Assembly: GCA_902766175.1 (NCBI GenBank)
Contig: CACXCJ010000037.1
Location: 1-32,936 of the forward strand
Length of the DNA: 32,936 nucleotides
Direction of reading: 5' to 3'
Source of the DNA: an uncultured Lachnospiraceae bacterium
GTDB taxonomy: Bacteria > Bacillota > Clostridia > Lachnospirales > Lachnospiraceae
Each line of letters begins with the position of its first letter. Position 1 is the first letter of the stretch. Under the pieces are notes generated by a model. It saw nothing but the letters and a program-made list of their open reading frames with translations. It did no database searches and had not been told where the DNA came from. Below, piece after piece: positions 25,069 through 31,533 of the stretch. A program made the position numbers and the translations under genes.

Positions 25069-25127
25069 GGGGGAAAACAGTTTTTATGCAGAGGAAGGCA
25101 GCTTTTCGGGAAAGGCGGGAGAAACAG

Positions 25128-26225
25128 ATGTATCAGAAAATGTATGAGCCGTTCAGGATCGGGAATGTGGAGATAAAGAACCGCCTGGTCTGCAGCGCAA
25201 TCTTTGAGCGCGCTGCGGCGGACGGAAGGATCACAGAGAAAATCGAAGAGCGCTACAGGAAGCTCGCGGAGGGCGGCTCAGGACTGATCTTAACGGGCAT
25301 GCAGGCAGTCTGCGCCTCCGGCCGGAAGGGGCCCGACATGGTGACGACGGACTATGACGGCTACACCGCCGATATGCGTCGGATCGCGGACGAGGCGCAC
25401 CGGTCCGGGGCGAAGATCTTCGTCCAGCTGCAGCACTGCGGGGCCCAGACCTCCCCGGAGGAGGGGTACGATCACTTCGCGGTGTGCGGGACCAGGAAGC
25501 CGGATGGCACCATCTATCACGAGGCGGCGGGAGAGGAACTGAAGAAGCTGGCGGCGGACTTCGGGGCCGCGGCAGGCCGCTGTAAGGCGGCCGGTGCCGA
25601 CGGGGTCCAGATTCACTGCACGCACGGATACCTTCTCAATACCTTTCTGTCTCCGTCGACCAATCACAGGACGGACGCGTACGGCGGTCCGATCGAAAAC
25701 CGCGCGCGGATTCTGTTTGAGGTCTGTGAGGCGGTGCGGGAGAGCGTGGGAGAGGGCTATCCGGTGGCAGTGAAGTTCTCCTTCAGCGATCTGATCGAGA
25801 ACTCCATCACGCCGGAGGAGTCCCTCTTTGTTTTAAAGCGGCTGGAGGAGCTCGGGATGGACATGGAGGAAATTTCCTCCGGAATGGTGCTGGACGGCAG
25901 TCCGCGCTCCTTCTCGCCGTTTGTGAAGGCGGGCGTGAACGAGGCGCCGTTCCTGAGAAGCGCGGAGGCTGTGGCAGAACAGGTCCGGATTCCGGTTGTG
26001 AGCGTGTGCGGCTACCGGAGCCCGGAGCTCGTGGAGCGGGTCCTCGAGACCACGAAAATTGCGGCGGTCGCGTTCGGGCGGCCGCTCATCTGCGAGCCGG
26101 ATCTCCCGAACCGCTGGAAATCGGACCCCGCTCCCTCCCGCTGTCTTTCCTGCAACCAGTGCCGGAAGACGGCGGAGCAGTTCGGAATTGTGACCTGCGC
26201 CGTGAGAGGCGCAGGGGCCGTCTGA
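25128..26225 (+). CDS. NADH:flavin oxidoreductase (old yellow enzyme family) with Fe-S-type Cys motif
   Basis: 365-residue FMN-binding TIM barrel. Opening MYEPFRIGNVEIKNRLV; QLQHCGAQ (~100-107); the catalytic/FMN stretch IHCTHGYLLNTFLSPSTNH (~162-180) and DAYGG; FGRPLICEPDLPNRW near residue 320. The C-terminus carries CLSCNQC followed by a further Cys 12 residues later, resembling the [4Fe-4S] site of 2,4-dienoyl-CoA reductase, yet the protein ends there without the FAD/NAD(P) domains, a known short architecture. Start at 25128 (GCGGGAGA upstream); the next upstream ATG is at 25086, and a TTG at 25056 precedes the predicted promoter start. Likely reduces an enoate. Confidence 0.88.
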   Translation: MYQKMYEPFRIGNVEIKNRLVCSAIFERAAADGRITEKIEERYRKLAEGGSGLILTGMQAVCASGRKGPDMVTTDYDGYTADMRRIADEAHRSGAKIFVQLQHCGAQTSPEEGYDHFAVCGTRKPDGTIYHEAAGEELKKLAADFGAAAGRCKAAGADGVQIHCTHGYLLNTFLSPSTNHRTDAYGGPIENRARILFEVCEAVRESVGEGYPVAVKFSFSDLIENSITPEESLFVLKRLEELGMDMEEISSGMVLDGSPRSFSPFVKAGVNEAPFLRSAEAVAEQVRIPVVSVCGYRSPELVERVLETTKIAAVAFGRPLICEPDLPNRWKSDPAPSRCLSCNQCRKTAEQFGIVTCAVRGAGAV

Positions 26226-26244
26226 CGGGCGGGAGAGAAGTGCG

Positions 26245-26973
26245 ATGCGGAGTTTTGAAGGCAGATCGGGCAGAAGAAAACTGTGGGTCAGAACATTGGC
26301 TGTCTTCGGCGTTCTGGCTGTATTCTGCGCGCTGCATCCTGATCTCACGAGAGCGCTCATAGACGGGAACACAGATCAGATCATACAGGAACTGCGGAGT
26401 GAACCGGGGATCAGAACGGTCGTGTTTCTCTGCGTCCTGCAGGTTCTTCAGGTTTTCACGATCGTCTTTCCGGGGATGCCGGTTCATATCGCATCCGGAA
26501 TTCTCCTGGGACCGGCTGCGGGCTTTGCCGTGTGCTATTTCAGCTTTCTTGCGGCAAATGCCGCTGTTTTTCTGCGCCTCAGATGTGCGGGCGGTACGCC
26601 GGAACCCGCCCTCCCGGATGGCGCAATGAAGAATGAAAAGGTGCGGTCAATCGTGCGGCGCCTCACAGACACCAGCAACGGCATGGTCCGAATCGTGATG
26701 GTCAGTATTCTTCCGTTTTTTCCGAACGGCATCATCCCCTACTATGCCGCATCCACAAAAATGCGCGGCCGCGATTTCATGGCGGGTGTCGCGATCGGCA
26801 GTCCCTTTCCCATCATTTCGGACTGCCTCGCCGGACATCTCTTTGTAAACGGACATCCGGTTCTCGCGATTCTGATCTGCGCCATGCTGTTCGGTGCGGC
26901 CGCGCTGATTGGTTTCAATCAGGAAAAAATAACAGCGCTGCTTCAGAAAAACTGTTCAAATAACAGGATCTGA
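26245..26973 (+). CDS. TVP38/TMEM64-family membrane protein
   Basis: 242-residue multi-spanning protein of the SNARE-associated/VTT group. N-terminal helix ~14-29, then VVFLCVLQVLQVFTIVFPGMPVHIASGILLGPAAGF (~59-94) and the conserved core VSILPFFPNGIIPYYAASTKMRGRDFMAGVAIGSPFPI (~152-190). Family function is not settled; relatives such as DedA act in lipid handling and membrane homeostasis. GGGAGAGAAG lies upstream of the ATG; the gene follows the flavin oxidoreductase by 19 bp, suggesting co-transcription. Its stop lies inside a 14-bp tandem repeat. Confidence 0.85.
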   Translation: MRSFEGRSGRRKLWVRTLAVFGVLAVFCALHPDLTRALIDGNTDQIIQELRSEPGIRTVVFLCVLQVLQVFTIVFPGMPVHIASGILLGPAAGFAVCYFSFLAANAAVFLRLRCAGGTPEPALPDGAMKNEKVRSIVRRLTDTSNGMVRIVMVSILPFFPNGIIPYYAASTKMRGRDFMAGVAIGSPFPIISDCLAGHLFVNGHPVLAILICAMLFGAAALIGFNQEKITALLQKNCSNNRI

Positions 26974-27014
26974 ATTACAGGATCTTAATAACAGGGTCTT
27001 AATAACAGGATTTC
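26959..27014. repeat. 14-bp tandem repeat, four copies, between convergent genes
   Basis: Four contiguous units of AATAACAGGATCTT with one to two changes each start at 26959, 26973, 26987 and 27001. The array spans the TVP38 stop codon (26971-26973) and ends exactly before the ATPase stop (27015). No terminator hairpin is visible here. Confidence 0.9.
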
Positions 27015-27863
27015 TCACCCCACCTCCTGGATCAGCTTCATGCTCTCCGAGCGGATGATGTCGCTGCAGTGCGCGCGGTAGTTCACGAATTTCTCCGTGT
27101 TCCGCACGTGGTAGTCCCGCGGCCGCTCGAGGTCGATGTCGACAATTTCCTTGATGCTGCCCGGCCTTGCGCTCATGACCACCACGCGGTCCGCGAGGAA
27201 AATCGCCTCGTCGATATCGTGCGTGACCATGACGATGGTCTTCGGGGAGCTCTGCCAGACGTTCAGGAGAAGCTCCTGCATCACCCCTCTGGTCTGCATG
27301 TCCAGCGCGCCGAACGGCTCATCCAGGAGAAGCATGCCGGGATCCGTCGCCAGAGCCCGCGCGATTGCGACACGCTGCTTCATGCCGCCGGAGAGGGACT
27401 TCGGATACTGCTTTTCAAAGCCGCGGAGACCGACGAGATCCACGTAGCGGCTCACAATTTCCCGGATCTCTGCGGGCGGATGCTTCTTCATCTGCCGGAG
27501 GCCGAAGGCGATATTTTCCTCGACCGTGAGCCACGGGAAGAGGGTGTAGGACTGGAACACCATGCCGATATCCGCGTTCGGTCTCGTGATTTCCTCGCCG
27601 TGGAAGTAGATGTGTCCGGTCGAGGGGCGGTCGAAGCCGCCCAGCATGCGGAGAAGCGTGGATTTGCCGCAGCCGCTGGTGCCGAGAATCGAGACGAACT
27701 CCTTGTCGCGGATGTGGAGATTGACCGGCTTGAGGGCCTGTACGGTTCTTTCCCTGGTGACGAACTTCTTAGTGACATCAATGATATTCACGCCGTCGGG
27801 CATGCTCTCCTCCGAGAAGCCCTCCGCCGGATCTGTTTTCCTTGCTGCGCTGCTCTCTGTCAT
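27015..27863 (-). CDS. ABC transporter ATPase, nitrate/sulfonate/taurine type
   Basis: 282-residue ATPase of the SsuB/TauB/NrtD group energising uptake through the adjacent permease. Walker A GTSGCGKST (~60-68), Q-loop GMVFQSYTLFPW (~99-110), signature LSGGMKQRVAIARAL (~156-170), Walker B MLLLDEPFGALD (~176-187) and H-loop VTHDID. The start at 27863 is preferred over an ATG at 27878, because AGGAGG lies between the two with ideal spacing to the inner one. It is the last gene of a binding protein-permease-ATPase operon; 28 bp separate it from the permease. Confidence 0.93.
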   Translation of the reverse strand: MTESSAARKTDPAEGFSEESMPDGVNIIDVTKKFVTRERTVQALKPVNLHIRDKEFVSILGTSGCGKSTLLRMLGGFDRPSTGHIYFHGEEITRPNADIGMVFQSYTLFPWLTVEENIAFGLRQMKKHPPAEIREIVSRYVDLVGLRGFEKQYPKSLSGGMKQRVAIARALATDPGMLLLDEPFGALDMQTRGVMQELLLNVWQSSPKTIVMVTHDIDEAIFLADRVVVMSARPGSIKEIVDIDLERPRDYHVRNTEKFVNYRAHCSDIIRSESMKLIQEVG

Positions 27864-27891
27864 TAGGCGCCTCCTCATTCTTCTGTTCTGT

Positions 27892-28818
27892 TTATTCCTC
27901 GTTCCACGGGAACAGGGCTTTCTTCAGGTAGAGCATCATCATATCCAGTCCGAGACCGATGAGGCCGATGGTGATGATTCCGACGAAGATCTTCGAGATC
28001 ATGAACTGACGGCCGGCCTGCGTGATCATGAATCCGACGCCCTGCGAGGCGCCGATCATCTCGGCGACGATGATGTAGGTCCACGCCCATCCGAGAACCA
28101 TGCGGAGCGTGTCCATGATGTCGGGCATTGCCTTCGGGAGGATCACCTTCCAGAATACTCCGCCTCTGGATACGCCGAGCGTGTAGGAGACCTCAATCAG
28201 AGAGACGCTGACGTTCCGGACATTCGTCGCAGTCATGAGGATGATCTGCGCGAGGGATCCGACAATGATGATTGCGATCTTCGAGCTCTCGCCGATTCCG
28301 ATCCAGAGAATGAAGAGCTGGATGAAGGCGGAGGCGGGAAGGTAGCGGGAGAAAGAGAAGAGCGGCTCAAACCACGCCGCGATGGGCGCGTAGGTGCCGA
28401 TCAGAAGACCGAGCGGGATTCCGACGAGCGCGGAGATCGCGAAGCCGATCAGAACACGCTGTACGGACATGCGCACATCCAGCGCAAAGTTGTTTACGGT
28501 GATCAGAGTGACTGCGGACTTCAGAACCCGCGCGGGAGAGGGCAGGAACATCGAATCCACCTTCAGCACGTAGCAGGCGAAGCACCACAGAAGAAAGATG
28601 ACACCGAAGGAAGCAATGGCGAGCGTGACGTAGGAGCGGGTGGAGATGCTTCCCTTCGGGATGAATGCGTCCGCAATCCTGCTTTCCCTTGCTCTTGCTG
28701 CCGGCTTGATCCGCCCGGCAGCGCTGCCGGTTTTTCTGACAGCGCTGTCTGCGGAGCGATCCTGCTTCAGTGTCTGCGATTCTCCAAGATTCATCGATAA
28801 AATACTGTCCTGTGTCAT
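27892..28818 (-). CDS. ABC transporter permease, SsuC/TauC type
   Basis: 308-residue binding-protein-dependent permease. A long hydrophilic Arg/Ala-rich N-terminal stretch (~1-60) precedes six membrane helices starting near residue 65 (LAIASFGVIFLLWCFACYVL). The EAA coupling loop is visible at ~215-235 (IEVSYTLGVSRGGVFWKVILPKAMP). The N-terminal 60 residues are longer than usual for the family. GGGGGA precedes the ATG. Encoded between the binding protein (73 bp upstream) and the ATPase, forming a complete importer. Confidence 0.93.
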   Translation of the reverse strand: MTQDSILSMNLGESQTLKQDRSADSAVRKTGSAAGRIKPAARARESRIADAFIPKGSISTRSYVTLAIASFGVIFLLWCFACYVLKVDSMFLPSPARVLKSAVTLITVNNFALDVRMSVQRVLIGFAISALVGIPLGLLIGTYAPIAAWFEPLFSFSRYLPASAFIQLFILWIGIGESSKIAIIIVGSLAQIILMTATNVRNVSVSLIEVSYTLGVSRGGVFWKVILPKAMPDIMDTLRMVLGWAWTYIIVAEMIGASQGVGFMITQAGRQFMISKIFVGIITIGLIGLGLDMMMLYLKKALFPWNEE

Positions 28819-28891
28819 AAGAATTCCCCCTTACTGACTGGCTGAAACTCTGTTTTCCCTGCGGCCTGGTTCTGTGTCCTCGAAAGAAGGA

Positions 28892-29995
28892 TTACTCGGT
28901 GCCGCCGATGAAGCTGTCGTTGATGAATGTGGACGGGTCCACCTCGTTCTCGATGAGGCCGTACTCAAGCCACAGGTCGTTCGCGGACTTGCAGATATCC
29001 ATGATGTCGTTCTTGTAGTAATCCTCGTTTGCCGCCTTGTCGTAGAACGTGACGCCCGCGAGCTCGCCCTCAAGTGCTTCCGTCGTCTCGTCTCCGGTGT
29101 ACTTCATCATGATCTTGTAGGCGTCCTCCGGGTTCGTCTTGATGTAATCCAGCGCGTCATACCAGCCCTGCACGATCGCCTTCACGGTTCCCGGATACTG
29201 CTTCACAAAGTTACTGTCCATTGCGAGCGCGTCGACAATGATGCCCGGATAGTCAGAGGAATCTACAAGCACGGTGCCGTTCTCCGTCTCTTTCGCTCTC
29301 GACAGCCACGGCTCCCAGGTCGCTGCTGCATCGACCTGGCCCGCGACGAATGCCGCGCCGGCGTCTCCGGAGGACATGTTCTGGACCGTCACATCCTCGA
29401 GCTTCATGTTGTTCTGCTTCATGAGATACAGGGTCCAGAAGTAGGAGGCACCGCCCGTCGTGTCCATTGCGATGGTGTGTCCCTTCAGGGACGGGAAGTC
29501 CGGAATACTCTTCAGGGCGCAGATACCGTCGCCGCCGCTGGAGGTGTCCTCTGCGAGGACGACCTGGATATCCATTCCGGAGGAGACGCTCATGACGTGC
29601 GCGTCGAGCGTTGTGGACATGCCCTGAATTCTGCCGGCCGCGACTGCTGCGCGGGAGTCCGCCTTCGACTCGAAGGCCTGAATATCGACATCCGCCCCGT
29701 GATTGTCAAAGAAGCCCATATCGTCCGCGATGTTCAGCGGCACATATCCGATCCAGGAGGAGTGTCCGAGGATCACCTTGCCGTCGTACATCGCGTCGCC
29801 GGAGGCCCCGCTGCTCTCGGAGGCGCTGCTTCCCGCCGCCGTTGTGGCTGCCGCAGTCGTCTCCGCCGCGGTTGTCTCCGCTGCGGCCGATGCTGCCGCC
29901 GCTGTGGAACCAGAGGAAGAGCCGCCGCAGCCGCTCATTGCCGCGCATACAAGTGCTCCAGCTGTCAGCAGTGCCAGATTCTTTTTCTTTTTCAT
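28892..29995 (-). CDS. ABC transporter substrate-binding lipoprotein, SsuA/NMT1-like
   Basis: 367-residue periplasmic-type binding lipoprotein. Signal peptide with lipobox MSGC and lipidated Cys23, then an Ala/Thr/Ser/Glu linker (~24-65). The ligand-binding core has LGHSSWIGYVPLNIADDMGFF (~75-95), AGRIQGMSTTLDAHVMSV and KGHTIAMDTTGGASYFWTLYLM, the usual NMT1/SsuA pattern. Relatives bind sulfonates, nitrate, taurine, pyrimidine precursors or other small anions; the ligand here is not predictable. AGGAGG lies 8 nt before the ATG. It is the first gene of the operon and is preceded by a structured leader of about 220 nt that contains an intrinsic terminator. Confidence 0.92.
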   Translation of the reverse strand: MKKKKNLALLTAGALVCAAMSGCGGSSSGSTAAAASAAAETTAAETTAAATTAAGSSASESSGASGDAMYDGKVILGHSSWIGYVPLNIADDMGFFDNHGADVDIQAFESKADSRAAVAAGRIQGMSTTLDAHVMSVSSGMDIQVVLAEDTSSGGDGICALKSIPDFPSLKGHTIAMDTTGGASYFWTLYLMKQNNMKLEDVTVQNMSSGDAGAAFVAGQVDAAATWEPWLSRAKETENGTVLVDSSDYPGIIVDALAMDSNFVKQYPGTVKAIVQGWYDALDYIKTNPEDAYKIMMKYTGDETTEALEGELAGVTFYDKAANEDYYKNDIMDICKSANDLWLEYGLIENEVDPSTFINDSFIGGTE

Positions 29996-30230
29996 ATTCT
30001 TCCCTCCTGTCTCTGCATCCGCTTTTGCGGAGTCAGCTTAAGATGGACGATCAGGTCCGTCCTGATGTGTAAAAAAAAGCAGACACCACCCGGGAGTACA
30101 GCGCCCTTGCTGTGTCTTGCCTGATACAGATCTATGGAAGATCTGTTTCCTTTCAGAGGAATTAATATTCGCTTTTTGAATGAAAAATGATAAATAATAC
30201 ATTTCTCTGAAAGCTGATAGCATTAGTATA
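29996..30230 (-). promoter_or_regulatory. Structured leader with attenuator upstream of the ABC binding-protein gene
   Basis: On the minus strand a possible -10, TATACT (plus 30225-30230), precedes about 220 nt of leader. In transcript order: CTTTCAGAG (plus 30205-30213) pairs perfectly with CTCTGAAAG (plus 30150-30158); a perfect 8-bp hairpin ACAGATCT/AGATCTGT (plus 30126-30146); then the terminator hairpin at 30071-30120. ATCAGG occurs both before the terminator (plus 30120-30125) and after it (plus 30061-30066), while its partner CCTGAT occurs once (plus 30050-30055), so two exclusive pairings are possible. This looks like a riboswitch or attenuator. It does not match the TPP or guanidine classes as I know them. 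Confidence 0.55.
30071..30120 (-). terminator. Intrinsic terminator inside the ABC operon leader
   Basis: On the minus strand, GC(A)AGACAC pairs with GTGTCTGC around an internal region that itself can fold (CAGC-AAGGGC-GCTG), followed by eight U residues. It lies ~75 nt before the binding-protein ATG, and no minus-strand gene lies upstream, so its natural role would be premature termination of the ABC operon transcript. Confidence 0.7.
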
Positions 30231-30293
30231 CACTCTTGCCCGATGAAATAAAACGGATAAAATCACGGTTTTTGCGCAAAAAACTTGGAAGTT

Positions 30294-30355
30294 ATATGCA
30301 TAATGATGCGAAAAATGTTTAAATATTAATTTCTGAACGGCAAAAATATGCATAA
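30294..30355. promoter_or_regulatory. Paired ATATGCATAA sites in divergent intergenic region
   Basis: The identical decamer ATATGCATAA, containing the palindrome TATGCATA, occurs at 30294-30303 and 30346-30355, 52 bp (about five helical turns) apart, between the divergent ABC operon and the TIM44-like gene. It may be an operator pair; the cognate protein is unknown. The rest of the intergenic stretch to 30494 is A+T-rich, with GGAGGG at 30480-30485 as ribosome-binding site. Confidence 0.4.
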
Positions 30356-30494
30356 CAATGACTGCATAAACAATCAGGCATTCACCAGGGCTGCCCGGGA
30401 TGCTGTCGTCTGCAGCCGGGAGGTTTGAGGGAAAGAGGAAATGATGGTAGAATAAACGCAGCAAAGTGAGTGAAATACGGAGGGAGATCGCCCG

Positions 30495-31481
30495 ATGAAG
30501 AAAAGGCGGAATCTGCTTCACATTGCCCTGCTCTTTCTGTGCTGTTTCACGCTTCTGTTCAGCTTTGAGGGAAGGGCGGATTTCGGCAGCTATTCCGGAA
30601 ATACGGATTACGGAGGCTCCTCCCTGGACGGGGGCTCATCCTGGGGCGGAGGTTCGTCCTGGGGCGGGGATTCCTCCTGGGATGACCGCGGCGGGGGAGG
30701 CGGAGATCCGGGCGGCATGACCTATTACGGGAGCCCGGGTATTTTCTACGGCGGCGGATACGGAGAGGATGGGTTCAGCATGGTTCCAGCGCTTGCGGCG
30801 GTTCTTGTCATTGCGGTGATAGTGCTCCTCCGGTTCATGAAAATCAGGTCGGAGAGCGGCGGAGGAGAGGGCAGAGCTGTCCGCGTGGAGAGCGCGCCGC
30901 TCCGGGGCCAGCCTGTCTCTACTTATAAAGAAGCTGACCCGGCCTTCGACCAGGCGGCGCTCACGGAGAGGATCAGCAATCTCTATCCGCAGCTTCAGAA
31001 CTGCTGGACCGGAAAGGATCTCTCTCCGCTCCGCCCGTACCTGACGGATGCGTTTTATTCCCAGATGGAGCGGCAGCTGAAACAGCTCACCGACGGACAC
31101 TGCACGAACTATGTGGAGCGCATCGCGGTTCTGAACGTCACGCTGCAGACGTGGTATCAGGAAGGCGGCATGGATCATATCCAGGCGCAGATCAGTGCGA
31201 GAATCGTCGACTACACGCTGAACGATGAGACGGGGGCGCTCGTTTCCGGGAGCAGGACGGCGGAAAAGTTCATGACCTACCGCTGGGATCTGTCGCGGAA
31301 GAGCGGTGTAAAGACGGGAGAAGCCCCGGAGATGCAGACCATCAACTGTCCGAACTGCGGGGCTCCGGTTCAGATCAACGCGACCGCAAAGTGCCCGTAC
31401 TGCGGCTCCGTGATCACGGTGAAGCAGGAGGACTGGGCACTGAACGGAATTCAGGGCCTGAGCCAGCGGACCGGCAGATGA
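30495..31481 (+). CDS. TIM44-like domain protein with signal sequence, membrane helix and zinc ribbon
   Basis: 328 residues. Signal-type N-terminus (~4-24, LLHIALLFLCCFTLLFSF), then a Gly/Ser/Trp/Tyr-rich stretch (~30-92) with near-repeats GGSSWGG, a membrane helix (~97-115, VPALAAVLVIAVIVLLRFM), a TIM44-like fold (~150-255, ALTERISNLYPQLQNCWTGKDLSPLRPYLTDAFY) and a C-terminal zinc ribbon C285-x2-C288...C300-x2-C303. The TIM44-like family occurs widely in bacteria without settled function. If the N-terminal segment is cleaved, the Gly-rich part is outside and the TIM44/zinc part is inside. A terminator-type hairpin overlaps its stop. Neighbours on both sides point away from it. Confidence 0.82.
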   Translation: MKKRRNLLHIALLFLCCFTLLFSFEGRADFGSYSGNTDYGGSSLDGGSSWGGGSSWGGDSSWDDRGGGGGDPGGMTYYGSPGIFYGGGYGEDGFSMVPALAAVLVIAVIVLLRFMKIRSESGGGEGRAVRVESAPLRGQPVSTYKEADPAFDQAALTERISNLYPQLQNCWTGKDLSPLRPYLTDAFYSQMERQLKQLTDGHCTNYVERIAVLNVTLQTWYQEGGMDHIQAQISARIVDYTLNDETGALVSGSRTAEKFMTYRWDLSRKSGVKTGEAPEMQTINCPNCGAPVQINATAKCPYCGSVITVKQEDWALNGIQGLSQRTGR

Positions 31482-31507
31482 CGCATCCGCATTTCTGCGG
31501 GTGCGTC
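31480..31507 (+). terminator. Hairpin at the end of the TIM44-like gene
   Basis: GACGCATCCGCA and TGCGGGTGCGTC (11 of 12 pairs, one G-U) around TTTC, followed by CCTCCTTCT. It begins on the last codon. The U-tract is weak. It lies between convergent genes. Confidence 0.6.
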
Positions 31508-31533
31508 CCTCCTTCTGACGGATCCGGATTTTC

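Noticed and set aside
25056-25127. Upstream TTG start giving a 24-residue longer flavin oxidoreductase
   Set aside because: The TTG lies before the predicted transcription start set by the extended -10 at 25060-25068, and the family begins at the internal ATG with a good ribosome-binding site.
30050-30066. Guanidine-II (mini-ykkC) riboswitch
   Set aside because: One hairpin has an ACGGA loop, but the class needs two hairpins with ACGR tetraloops; the second is absent and the loop has five bases.
30630-30681. CRISPR-like or minisatellite repeat
   Set aside because: The short repetition encodes GGSSWGG-type near-repeats within an intact protein and has no spacer structure.
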